Shown here: piece by piece, positions 1-7,251 of the stretch | Layout: each line of letters opens with the position of its first letter | Numbering within the stretch: the stretch's first letter is position 1 | Origin: an uncultured Porphyromonas sp. | GTDB taxonomy: Bacteria; Bacteroidota; Bacteroidia; Bacteroidales; Porphyromonadaceae | Assembly (NCBI RefSeq): GCF_905372525.1 | Contig: NZ_CAJPPN010000045.1 | Span: forward strand, 1 to 20,725 | DNA length: 20,725 bases | Direction of reading: 5' to 3' | Program-made: the position numbers and the translations under genes | Notes under the pieces: generated by a model | Database searches by the model: none | The model's input: the letters and a program-made list of their open reading frames with translations, nothing else | Told to the model about the DNA's origin: nothing

Positions 1-9
1 GGGAGGCAC

Positions 10-45
10 GGGGTGGAGCAGGACGGGGAGTAGAGGGAGCGGGGG
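10..45 (+). other. G-rich stretch, possible G-quadruplex upstream of ftsK
   Basis: Four runs of three or more G (10-13, 25-28, 35-37, 41-45) sit on the plus strand within 36 bases, with loops of 11, 6 and 3 bases. This meets a relaxed G-quadruplex pattern. It ends 40 bases before the ftsK -7 box. Whether it folds or regulates anything is inference; the first loop is long. Confidence 0.3.
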
Positions 46-84
46 ATTGGCTTTAGCGTATTTCTACGAATGCTCTTCTTTCTG

Positions 85-92
85 TAATTTTG
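85..92 (+). promoter_or_regulatory. Putative ftsK promoter, -7 element TAATTTTG
   Basis: TAATTTTG matches the Bacteroidetes -7 consensus TAnnTTTG in every fixed position. It lies 50 bases before the ftsK ATG at 143, so transcription would begin near position 97-100 and give a leader of about 45 bases. I see no clear TTTG at the -33 distance, so the upstream half is weak. Confidence 0.5.
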
Positions 93-142
93 TATTCTAA
101 CAAGGTATTAGCGGACAGCACTACGGCGCAAGGCAAAGATCA

Positions 143-2716
143 ATGAGCAAGACGACAAAGCAAACATCAGGACGTGGAAGCACGACACGGGGGCGCAGGG
201 GCACAGGATCCGGCTCCCAGAGTGGGGGAGCTATCTTCACTTGGTTTACCCGAGGGGTGGGGAGACTATTCTCTCTGCTGCGGGCGAACTATCAGAATAG
301 GCGCATCGCTACGGTCGTAGGGCTCGCCCTCTCGGCCTTCCTCATCATAGCCCTATTCTCCGTCCTGACCTTCCTCTTCTCTGACGGGCAGGATCAGAGC
401 CTCATCGCTCCGATCGCCGAGGGCGAGGCCCTCCCCGAGGAGGAGCAGAGCGCCTTCAACATCTTCGGACGCCCCGGGGCACGGATCGCCGACTACCTCT
501 TCAATAGGCTCTTCGGGTGGGGGATTATCTTCCTCTTTGCCTATGCCCTCTACCTAGCCTACCATCTGGTGAAGGCCCCCGAGGCACACCCGATCCGCTA
601 CGTCTCGCGCTTCCTCTTCTTTGGCTTCCTCTGCCTCTGGACGGCTACGGCGGCCGCTACCCTACAGGCCTTCTTCCCCTCCGACAGCTTCCTCCTCTGG
701 GGCGGGGAGCAGGGGCTACAGCTCTATACCTATATATATAGCAACATCCGGATGGCGGGGCTCCTCGTGGTGCTCCTCTTCAGCCTACTGATCTTCTCCG
801 TCCTCTGTAGTGACCGAGCCCTCATCGGGGTACGTACCTCATCGGTACCCCTACCCCACCTCCAGGCCACAGGCCTCTGGGGACGTATCATGCAGCTCTT
901 CTCCCGGGGGCGTAGCTCGCAGCCCGAGGACACTCCTGAGCCCCCCCTCACGGACGACGAGGGCGAGGAAGCAGGAGAGCGAGAGAGCGATGAGGACGAG
1001 GAGGAGTACGAACCCACCCCACAGCCCCTAGAGCCCGATCGGGAGCATAGCATCGGGGAGAGGCAGATGAGCCCCCCCCACCACATCCCGAGCCCTCAGG
1101 CCTCGATCCACCTCCCCTCAGACAAGGAGGGTGAGCCAGGTATGGTCGTGGAGCTAGCCCCCGCTGACCAGCTCGTAGAGGATCGGCCCGAGCCGATCAC
1201 CCCGCTCGCTCCTGGGGTGCTACTGGCACACTACCAGAAGCCCACGACAGACCTCCTCCGAGACTATGAGCAGGGCGCTACGCAGATAGATATGCAGGAG
1301 ATCGAGCGCAACAAGCAGAAGATCATCGACACTCTGGCTAGCTTCAAGATGCGTGTCACGCCCTCCAAGGCTACCGTAGGCCCCACCGTCACCCTCTACG
1401 AGGTCATCCCCGACTCTGGGATCAAGGTCTCTCGTATCAAGACCATGGAGGACGATATAGCCATGAGCCTCAAGAGCGAAGGCGTGCGTATCATCGCCCC
1501 GATGCCAGGGCAGGGGACGATCGGGATAGAGGTGCCCAATTCCTCGCCCCAGACCGTCTCCATGCGTAGCATACTCGCCTCCAAGAAGTATCGGGAGCAG
1601 CTCGAGCGGATGGAACTCCCGATCGGGATCGGGAAGACGATTACGAACGAACCCTTCGTCTTCGACCTAGCCAAGATGCCTCACCTGCTGATCGCAGGGG
1701 CGACTGGGCAGGGGAAGAGCGTCGGACTCAACGCACTGATTACCTCCCTGCTCTACAGCAAGCGTCCCGAGGAACTGAAGTTCGTCATGGTGGACCCCAA
1801 GATGCTGGAGTTCTCCATCTACGAGGAGATCGAGAAGCACTTCCTAGCTAAGCTCCCCGACGCCGACAAGGCGATCATCACCGACATGAAGCGTGTCGTC
1901 GCTACCCTCAACTCCCTCTGCGTGGAGATGGACAACCGCTACCACCTACTCCAGAATGCGGGGCGTGCGGTGCGCAACATCAAGGAGTACAACGAGCAGG
2001 TACGCTCCGGGGAGCTCCGTCGCATCGACGGGCACGAGCTCCTGCCCTACATCGTACTGATCGTGGACGAGTTCGCCGACCTCATGATGACCGTAGGCAA
2101 GGAGGTGGAGCAGCCTATCGCCCGTCTAGCACAGAAGGCACGTGCCGCAGGTATCCACATGGTCATCGCTACCCAGCGCCCCTCGACGGACGTGATCACG
2201 GGGCTCATCAAGGCGAACTTCCCCGCCCGCATTGCCTTCAAGGTCTTCTCCATGGTAGACTCACGCACCGTACTAGACTCCCCCGGAGCCAACCAGCTCA
2301 TCGGGCGTGGGGATATGCTCTTCTATCAGGGCAAGGAGATGGTGCGTGTACAGTGTGCCTTCATGGACTCCCCCGAGACGGAGGCGATCGTCTCCCACAT
2401 AGCCCATCAGGAGAGCACAGGGAGTGCTCTCATCCTACCCGAATACATCCCCGAGGGGGAGGATGGAGGGGCGAAGACCTTCAACCCCAACGAGAAGGAT
2501 AGCCTCTTCGACGAGGTCGCCCGCATGGTCGTACAGACTCAGGTAGGATCGACCTCCAACATCCAGCGCAAGTTCAATATCGGCTACAACCGAGCAGGAC
2601 GACTGATGGACCAGCTCGAGGGTGCAGGTATTGTCGGCCCACAGGATGGCAGTAAGCCCCGCGAGGTCTTCATCAAGGACCAGGCGAGCCTAGAGGAGCT
2701 CCTCGAGCGACTCTAG
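143..2716 (+). CDS. ftsK: DNA translocase FtsK
   Basis: FtsK is a septum-anchored hexameric ATPase that pumps double-stranded DNA during division and activates dimer resolution at dif. The 857-residue protein has the full architecture. A basic, glycine/serine-rich N-terminus is followed by four predicted membrane helices (about 55-80, 123-143, 154-177, 203-223). A proline/glutamate-rich acidic linker (about 235-360) and the RecA-like motor come next, with Walker A GATGQGKS at 519-526 and Walker B IVLIVDEFADLM from 637. The C-terminal gamma winged helix (about 787-857), with the conserved stretch STSNIQRKFNIGYNRAGRLM, reads KOPS-type polarity signals. The ATG at 143 is the first in frame after the -7 box. 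The LolA-like gene follows, an order also seen in Enterobacteria. No residue looks missing. Confidence 0.97.
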   Translation: MSKTTKQTSGRGSTTRGRRGTGSGSQSGGAIFTWFTRGVGRLFSLLRANYQNRRIATVVGLALSAFLIIALFSVLTFLFSDGQDQSLIAPIAEGEALPEEEQSAFNIFGRPGARIADYLFNRLFGWGIIFLFAYALYLAYHLVKAPEAHPIRYVSRFLFFGFLCLWTATAAATLQAFFPSDSFLLWGGEQGLQLYTYIYSNIRMAGLLVVLLFSLLIFSVLCSDRALIGVRTSSVPLPHLQATGLWGRIMQLFSRGRSSQPEDTPEPPLTDDEGEEAGERESDEDEEEYEPTPQPLEPDREHSIGERQMSPPHHIPSPQASIHLPSDKEGEPGMVVELAPADQLVEDRPEPITPLAPGVLLAHYQKPTTDLLRDYEQGATQIDMQEIERNKQKIIDTLASFKMRVTPSKATVGPTVTLYEVIPDSGIKVSRIKTMEDDIAMSLKSEGVRIIAPMPGQGTIGIEVPNSSPQTVSMRSILASKKYREQLERMELPIGIGKTITNEPFVFDLAKMPHLLIAGATGQGKSVGLNALITSLLYSKRPEELKFVMVDPKMLEFSIYEEIEKHFLAKLPDADKAIITDMKRVVATLNSLCVEMDNRYHLLQNAGRAVRNIKEYNEQVRSGELRRIDGHELLPYIVLIVDEFADLMMTVGKEVEQPIARLAQKARAAGIHMVIATQRPSTDVITGLIKANFPARIAFKVFSMVDSRTVLDSPGANQLIGRGDMLFYQGKEMVRVQCAFMDSPETEAIVSHIAHQESTGSALILPEYIPEGEDGGAKTFNPNEKDSLFDEVARMVVQTQVGSTSNIQRKFNIGYNRAGRLMDQLEGAGIVGPQDGSKPREVFIKDQASLEELLERL

Positions 2717-2756
2717 TCGGGGAGTCTCCCCGGGGGCACGTAACGATTATTACACT

Positions 2757-2764
2757 TATCTTTG
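2757..2764 (+). promoter_or_regulatory. Putative promoter of the LolA-like gene, -7 element TATCTTTG
   Basis: TATCTTTG matches TAnnTTTG exactly and lies just upstream of the ATG at 2774. A start site 5-8 bases downstream would leave a leader of only a few bases. The element covers a possible TTG start codon at 2762, which argues for the ATG as the true start. No -33 TTTG is visible at the expected distance. Confidence 0.4.
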
Positions 2765-2773
2765 GATATTATT

Positions 2774-3403
2774 ATGAGACATATAGCTTTGGTGCTTTCC
2801 CTACTGCTGGGCTTCCTCTCCAGCAGCGCACAGACTAAGGGAAATATCCCCCAGCTCCTAGAGCGAGCCGAGGGGGCACTCTACCAGTCAGGTGCCACCG
2901 TCGTAGACTTCTCCACGACGATGCGGGACAAGGCTGGCCGGGATCTCGGCGCCAGCGCAGGTAAGATGTACCTACAGGGGGAGGCCTTCAGACTAGAGTA
3001 TGGCACGGTCACGGCCGTCTACTCTCAGGGGATCCTCACCTACTATGACCGAGCCGAGCATACGCTCACGATCTCCCGCCCTACGGCGGACGAGATCCTG
3101 CAGATCAACCCCCTACACTTCCTCCGCTCCCGTGCCCGAGGCTTCTCCACCCTACTGCTCTCATCCACGACGACCCAGCAGCGGATACGCTTCGTCCCCC
3201 AGCAGAAGAGCAACATCATCATGATGGAGGCTACCTTTAACCTCAAGAGCTCCCTACCGAGCCAACTCACCTTCCTAGCACGGGATGGGAGCGTGCTGAC
3301 GGCCCTCGTCCCCGAGATCAAGAGTAGAGAGGCCCTACCCAAGTCGTTCTTCGTCCTGAGTGCCAAGAGCTATCCGGGCTGTGAGGTCGTAGATCTTCGC
3401 TAG
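2774..3403 (+). CDS. LolA-like outer-membrane lipoprotein carrier protein
   Basis: The product is about 209 residues, the usual size for periplasmic LolA-family proteins, which carry lipoproteins from the inner to the outer membrane. It begins with a clear signal peptide: basic MRH, a run of leucines, then SSSAQT as the likely cleavage region. The remainder alternates short beta-strand patterns such as GKMYLQGEAFRLEYG and ILTYYDRAEHTLTISRP, which fit the half-barrel of the LolA fold. The frame is also open back to a TTG at 2762, but that codon lies inside a -7 promoter box and adds only four residues ahead of a better signal peptide. Its position directly after ftsK supports the assignment. 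It could instead be a LolA-fold relative with a different cargo. Confidence 0.8.
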   Translation: MRHIALVLSLLLGFLSSSAQTKGNIPQLLERAEGALYQSGATVVDFSTTMRDKAGRDLGASAGKMYLQGEAFRLEYGTVTAVYSQGILTYYDRAEHTLTISRPTADEILQINPLHFLRSRARGFSTLLLSSTTTQQRIRFVPQQKSNIIMMEATFNLKSSLPSQLTFLARDGSVLTALVPEIKSREALPKSFFVLSAKSYPGCEVVDLR

Positions 3404-3513
3404 CCGACGAGTCCCCAGCCTCTCCTATGACCCTCATCGGGTCTGGTAGAGCCCTACTGTACCATCCATTCACCCCCACTAGCCCCAGAGCCTCCTAGCG
3501 AGGTATACAATAG

Positions 3514-4260
3514 ATGCAATCCAAGTTCTTAGCCAGCATAGGTGAGTACACCCAGCTCATGGGCCGCGTCTTCACGCTGCCGATGCGCTGGCGTATGTTC
3601 CACCGCTCTGTCCTCCGCGAGGCCTACAGCCTAGGGATGGGATCGATGTGGATCGTCTTCATCATCTCCTTCTTCATCGGTGCCGTCATCACGATCCAGC
3701 TATCGATCAATATGACGAACCCCCTCATACCTCGCTTCACCATCGGCTACTCCTCTCGTGAGATCATGATCCTAGAGTTCTCCTCGACGGTGATGTGCCT
3801 GATCCTCTCGGGTAAGGTCGGCTCAAGCATTGCCTCCGAACTGGGGACGATGCGTGTGACGGAGCAGATAGATGCGATGGAGATCATGGGGGTAAACTCA
3901 GCCAACTTCCTGATCCTGCCGAAGATCGTCGGCTTCATGAGCTTCATTCCCATCCTATCGATCTTCTCGATGGCCACTGGGATCTACGGGGGCTACGTAG
4001 CCTGCGACTTCGCTCAGAGCCTCTCCCACCAGGACTATGTCTATGGCCTACAGCTCTACTTCACCCCTTCGTATGTAGCGCACTCGGTCGTCAAGTCCCT
4101 CGTCTATGCCTTCATCATCTCATCGGTAGCCTCGTACTATGGATACTGTGTGAAGGGTGGTGCGCTACAGGTCGGCTCCTCCAGCACGAAGGCCGTGGTC
4201 AATAGCAGTGTGCTCATCCTCTTCTTTGACCTCGTCCTGACGAACCTCATGCTCACCTAA
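3514..4260 (+). CDS. mlaE: MlaE-family ABC transporter permease
   Basis: This 248-residue membrane protein belongs to the MlaE/TrgB-like permease family, which moves phospholipids between inner and outer membrane together with an MlaF ATPase and an MCE-domain protein. Visible traits include five or so hydrophobic segments (for example WIVFIISFFIGAVITIQL near residue 47) and the family-typical region SGKVGSSIASELGTMRVTEQIDAMEIMGV with its conserved glutamates, which forms the ATPase-coupling helix. The MlaF-type ATPase begins 27 bases downstream, so the two are almost certainly co-expressed. No MCE (MlaD) gene is found in the window. The direction of lipid movement cannot be read from sequence. 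Confidence 0.93.
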   Translation: MQSKFLASIGEYTQLMGRVFTLPMRWRMFHRSVLREAYSLGMGSMWIVFIISFFIGAVITIQLSINMTNPLIPRFTIGYSSREIMILEFSSTVMCLILSGKVGSSIASELGTMRVTEQIDAMEIMGVNSANFLILPKIVGFMSFIPILSIFSMATGIYGGYVACDFAQSLSHQDYVYGLQLYFTPSYVAHSVVKSLVYAFIISSVASYYGYCVKGGALQVGSSSTKAVVNSSVLILFFDLVLTNLMLT

Positions 4261-4287
4261 CTCCCTCCCTCAGGCAGACACTATCAC

Positions 4288-5019
4288 ATGATACAAGTAA
4301 AGTCACTCTATAAAGCCTTCGCTGACAAGGAGGTCATCAAGGGGATCGATGCGACCTTCGAGGAGGGAAAGACCAACCTCATCATCGGACGAAGTGGTGC
4401 AGGGAAGTCCGTCTTCGTCAAGTGCATGATCGGTCTCATCCAGCCCGACCGAGGGGAGATCCTCTTCGACGGACGCAATATCGTCGGGATGGCCAAGCCC
4501 GAGCTCCTTCGCCTACGCCGGGAGATGGGGATGCTTTTCCAGGGCTCGGCACTCTTCGACAGCATGACTGTTATCGAGAATGTCCTCTTCCCTATGGAGA
4601 TGTTCTCCCACCAGAGCTACGACAAGTCCTACCACCGAGCCCTAGAGCTACTAGAGCGAGTAGGTCTGGCCGACGCTGCCCACAAGTACCCCGCCGAGAT
4701 AAGTGGGGGGATGATGAAGCGCACCGCTATCGCCCGTGCTATAGCACTCAACCCCAAGTATCTCTTCTGCGACGAACCCAACTCTGGGCTCGACCCCAAG
4801 ACCTCCACCGTGATCGACCAGCTCATCTACGAGATCACCAAGGAGTACAACATCACTACCATCGTCAATACCCATGACATGAACTCGGTCCACTCCATCG
4901 GGGACAAGATCATCTACATCCACAACGGGCTCAAGGAATGGGAAGGCTCTAGCGCCGACCTCACCCGCCCCGATGTCCCCGAGGGGGTCATGCACTTCAT
5001 CAACGCTGGACGCCTCTAA
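4288..5019 (+). CDS. mlaF: MlaF-family ABC transporter ATP-binding protein
   Basis: This is the ATPase partner of the preceding permease: a complete 243-residue nucleotide-binding domain. Walker A GRSGAGKS is at residues 34-41. The signature loop is SGGMMKR (139-145), with methionines where many ABC proteins have glutamine and arginine, as is common in MlaF proteins. Walker B LFCDEP follows (159-164, catalytic E163), then the D-loop SGLDP and the H-loop histidine H196. The stretch DEPNSGLDP has asparagine in place of the usual threonine. It lies 27 bases after mlaE and 15 bases before the PASTA gene. Its role is to power lipid transport at the cytoplasmic face of the inner membrane. Confidence 0.94.
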   Translation: MIQVKSLYKAFADKEVIKGIDATFEEGKTNLIIGRSGAGKSVFVKCMIGLIQPDRGEILFDGRNIVGMAKPELLRLRREMGMLFQGSALFDSMTVIENVLFPMEMFSHQSYDKSYHRALELLERVGLADAAHKYPAEISGGMMKRTAIARAIALNPKYLFCDEPNSGLDPKTSTVIDQLIYEITKEYNITTIVNTHDMNSVHSIGDKIIYIHNGLKEWEGSSADLTRPDVPEGVMHFINAGRL

Positions 5020-5034
5020 GCACAATAGACGACA

Positions 5035-5715
5035 ATGACCAACCTAAAGAAGAAACTCCTCGACAGAGACTCATGGCTCTTTCACCTGATGCTCATGGTC
5101 CTCATCTCCATCGGCTTCATCGCCCTACTCATCTTCGGTCTCGACCTATATACCCAGCACGGGGAGAGCATCGTCGTCCCAGACCTCAGGGGTAAGAGCC
5201 TAGAGGAGGCTCGTGTCCTGCTGAGACAGGCCGACCTAGACTACGAGATCAACGACTCCACCTACTCCAAGACAGCTGTCCCGGGCACGATACGCGACAT
5301 CGTCCCTGCCCCAGGGAGCCACGTCAAGGCCGGGCGTATCCTCTTCATCTCCATCAATGGCTTCTCCCCCCGCAAGCAGACCATACCGAACTACAAGGAT
5401 CAGTCTGCCCGACAGATCCTAGCCCTTCTGCGAGGACTGGGCTTCGAGTCCGTAGAGCAGCGGGTCGTCCCCGGGGGCTATATCGGCTCAGTAGTAGGCC
5501 TACAGACAGCCGACGGGCGAAGCGTCGAGGCGGGCTCACAGCTCCCTATCGATACCCGACTCTTCCTGCTCGTCTCGGGGCAGATAGCCGATACCCTCGG
5601 TATCGACCGCCTCATAGAGGGCTATGGTCGTGAGGGCAGTATGGATAGCTCCTTCGTGCGCCCTACCCCTACGGAGCAGAAGCGAGATAGTAGCGTGAGC
5701 AACGACTGGTGGTAG
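5035..5715 (+). CDS. PASTA-domain single-pass membrane protein
   Basis: The 226-residue product has a short basic cytoplasmic N-terminus, one membrane helix (about residues 15-38) and a periplasmic part. That part holds two PASTA domains, roughly 45-110 (starting VVPDLRGKSLEEARVLL) and 113-184 (starting TIPNYKDQSARQILALL). A polar tail of about 40 residues follows. PASTA domains bind peptidoglycan fragments in penicillin-binding proteins and Ser/Thr kinases of Gram-positive bacteria. Here there is no kinase or transpeptidase domain, so it is a stand-alone PASTA protein of the kind found in Bacteroidetes next to rluD. It lies 15 bases after mlaF and 4 bases before rluD, so it is probably translated from the same message. 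A role in sensing or organising cell wall is inference. Confidence 0.9.
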   Translation: MTNLKKKLLDRDSWLFHLMLMVLISIGFIALLIFGLDLYTQHGESIVVPDLRGKSLEEARVLLRQADLDYEINDSTYSKTAVPGTIRDIVPAPGSHVKAGRILFISINGFSPRKQTIPNYKDQSARQILALLRGLGFESVEQRVVPGGYIGSVVGLQTADGRSVEAGSQLPIDTRLFLLVSGQIADTLGIDRLIEGYGREGSMDSSFVRPTPTEQKRDSSVSNDWW

Positions 5716-5719
5716 GCCG

Positions 5720-6859
5720 ATGAAGCCAAGACTATTCGACGAGAACGAGGACTGGGACGAGGAGGAGGCCTTCCTATCCAGCGAGGATGGGGACGAAGTA
5801 GAGCTTCTCTCCCCCGAGGAAGCCGTATCCTACATACAACATGCCGATAGCTCGCCCCTCTACGAGCACTATCGGGTCGTAGCGGACAAGGGGCAGGCCC
5901 TACTGAGAGTGGACAAGTTCCTCGCCTCGCGCATGACGGGCTCCTCCCGTAGCCGCATCCAGCAGGCTCTGGAGGGTGGCTATGTCTTCGTCAATGGTGT
6001 AGCGGTCAAGGCCAACTACCGCATTAAGCCACTTGATGTCGTTACTCTCCAGCTTCGCCGCCCGAAGCATACCCTCGAGATCATCCCCGAGGATATCCCG
6101 CTAGATATAGTCTACGAAGACCCCTACCTTCTCGTAGTCAACAAGCCTGCTGGGCTAGTCGTCCATCCCGGGCACGGCAACTACTCCGGCACGCTCGTCA
6201 ATGCCCTAGCCTACTACCTCAAGGATGATCCACACTACGACCCCGCCGATCCCCGTGTCGGGCTCGTGCACCGCATCGACAAGGACACCAGTGGTCTACT
6301 CGTCGTAGCCAAGCGTCCTGAGACCAAGACGCATCTAGCTCGACAATTCTTCGACAAGACCACCCACCGCTCCTATCGGGCTCTCGTCTGGGGACGCTTC
6401 ACCGAGCCCAAGGGGACGATCGTGGGAAATATTGGACGAGACGAGCGAGACCGCCTACAGATGGCCGTCTACCCCGAGGGCAGTGAGCGGGGCAAGCACG
6501 CAGTGACCCACTATGAGGTGCTCGAGGAGCTGGCCTACGTCAGCTGGGTAGAGTGTAGGCTAGAGACGGGGCGTACACACCAGATACGTGCCCACATGAA
6601 GCACATCGGGCACCCACTCTTCGCTGATACACGCTACGGCGGGGACAAGATCCTGTGGGGAAACCAATTCTCCCGCTACAAGCAGTTTGTCCACAACTGT
6701 CTCTCGCTCTGCCCCCGCCAGGCACTCCATGCCAAGACCCTAGGCTTTGTCCACCCCGAGACAGGCGAGGAGCTCCTCTTCGATAGTGAGCTCCCGTCGG
6801 ACCTCTCCACCCTACTGGATCGTTGGCGCACCTACGCAGCACAGGTATCCGACGAATAA
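5720..6859 (+). CDS. rluD: RluA/RluD-family 23S rRNA pseudouridine synthase
   Basis: This 379-residue enzyme isomerises specific uridines of 23S rRNA to pseudouridine. An acidic N-terminal extension of about 60 residues comes first. An S4 RNA-binding domain (about 65-118, with SRSRIQQALEGGYVFVNG) follows, then the RluA-type catalytic domain with motif HRIDKDTSG at 184-192, where D187 is the expected catalytic aspartate. Further conserved elements include LVVNKPAGLVVHPG, ETGRTHQIRAHM and HAKTLGF. The start codon lies four bases after the PASTA stop. Among RluA paralogues, the S4 domain plus this genomic setting favour RluD (loop 69 modification), but RluC cannot be excluded by eye. Confidence 0.92.
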   Translation: MKPRLFDENEDWDEEEAFLSSEDGDEVELLSPEEAVSYIQHADSSPLYEHYRVVADKGQALLRVDKFLASRMTGSSRSRIQQALEGGYVFVNGVAVKANYRIKPLDVVTLQLRRPKHTLEIIPEDIPLDIVYEDPYLLVVNKPAGLVVHPGHGNYSGTLVNALAYYLKDDPHYDPADPRVGLVHRIDKDTSGLLVVAKRPETKTHLARQFFDKTTHRSYRALVWGRFTEPKGTIVGNIGRDERDRLQMAVYPEGSERGKHAVTHYEVLEELAYVSWVECRLETGRTHQIRAHMKHIGHPLFADTRYGGDKILWGNQFSRYKQFVHNCLSLCPRQALHAKTLGFVHPETGEELLFDSELPSDLSTLLDRWRTYAAQVSDE

Positions 6860-7028
6860 TCAAGTTTGATCGATCCCGTATACTCCCCTTCCAAGTGGAT
6901 CAAGAGCCCCTCTCCCGCCAGTCCTCGGCAGTGAATGCCCTGCAGTACCCGTCCGTCCTCACAGCATTATTTATACCTCTTTAAGTATCCAAAACCGATA
7001 GAACGAGAGGGCGCTCCATTGGGGCAAC
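6860..7028. other. Intergenic region between rluD and the thiamine promoter
   Basis: No gene is visible here. The only pairing I find is a weak 6-bp match (6866-6871 with 6898-6903), too poor to call a terminator. Where rluD transcription ends is not evident. The adjoining 7029-7251 holds the thiamine promoter, riboswitch and leader. Confidence 0.6.
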
Positions 7029-7060
7029 TTTGTTTTTATTCTTAGCCTTCACTACCTTTG
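7029..7060 (+). promoter_or_regulatory. Bacteroidetes promoter of the thiamine operon
   Basis: A TTTG at 7029-7032 (-33 element) and TACCTTTG at 7053-7060 (-7 element, exact TAnnTTTG, followed by C) are separated by 20 bases. This is the most complete consensus promoter in the window. Transcription should begin around 7066-7069, a dozen bases before the first riboswitch helix. Confidence 0.8.
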
Positions 7061-7079
7061 CACCCGAAAAAGAACTAAG

Positions 7080-7191
7080 GACAAAGGGGTGCCAAGGCCT
7101 CGCTCCTCTCCGCATAGGAGGGACGGCAAGACCTTCGGCTGAGATGAGACCCTCAAGACCTGATCCAGTCAATGCTGGCGTAGGAATTGTC
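7080..7191 (+). promoter_or_regulatory. TPP riboswitch (THI element)
   Basis: The conserved core of the thiamine pyrophosphate aptamer is present in order: GGGGTGCC (7086-7093), a variable P3 arm with an extended stem, GGCTGAGA (7137-7144), the ACCC segment, CCTGATCC and the AATGCTGGCGTAGG closing element. The closing P1 helix is formed by GACAA (7080-7084) with TTGTC (7187-7191). High TPP would bind and lower expression of the downstream receptor, permease, kinase and probably the repair gene. Between the aptamer and the start codon I see no hairpin followed by a T-run, so control of translation initiation is more likely than intrinsic termination. That is inference. Confidence 0.95.
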
Positions 7192-7251
7192 AATCATTAC
7201 ACACTCCCTTTCCCTTCAGCTCTACGTTACGTATCATTTATAAGTAATTGT

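Noticed and set aside
730..1086. Reading frame of 118 codons on the minus strand inside ftsK
   Set aside because: It is serine- and arginine-rich, low-complexity antisense of the acidic linker, with no recognisable domain. The many similar antisense frames in the GC-rich genes were rejected for the same reason.
2762..2773. TTG start for the LolA-like gene
   Set aside because: It overlaps an exact -7 promoter box, and the ATG at 2774 gives a better signal peptide.
7030..7251. Upstream extension of the TonB-dependent receptor from a TTG start
   Set aside because: This stretch is the promoter and TPP riboswitch. The start at 7252 gives a normal signal peptide directly.
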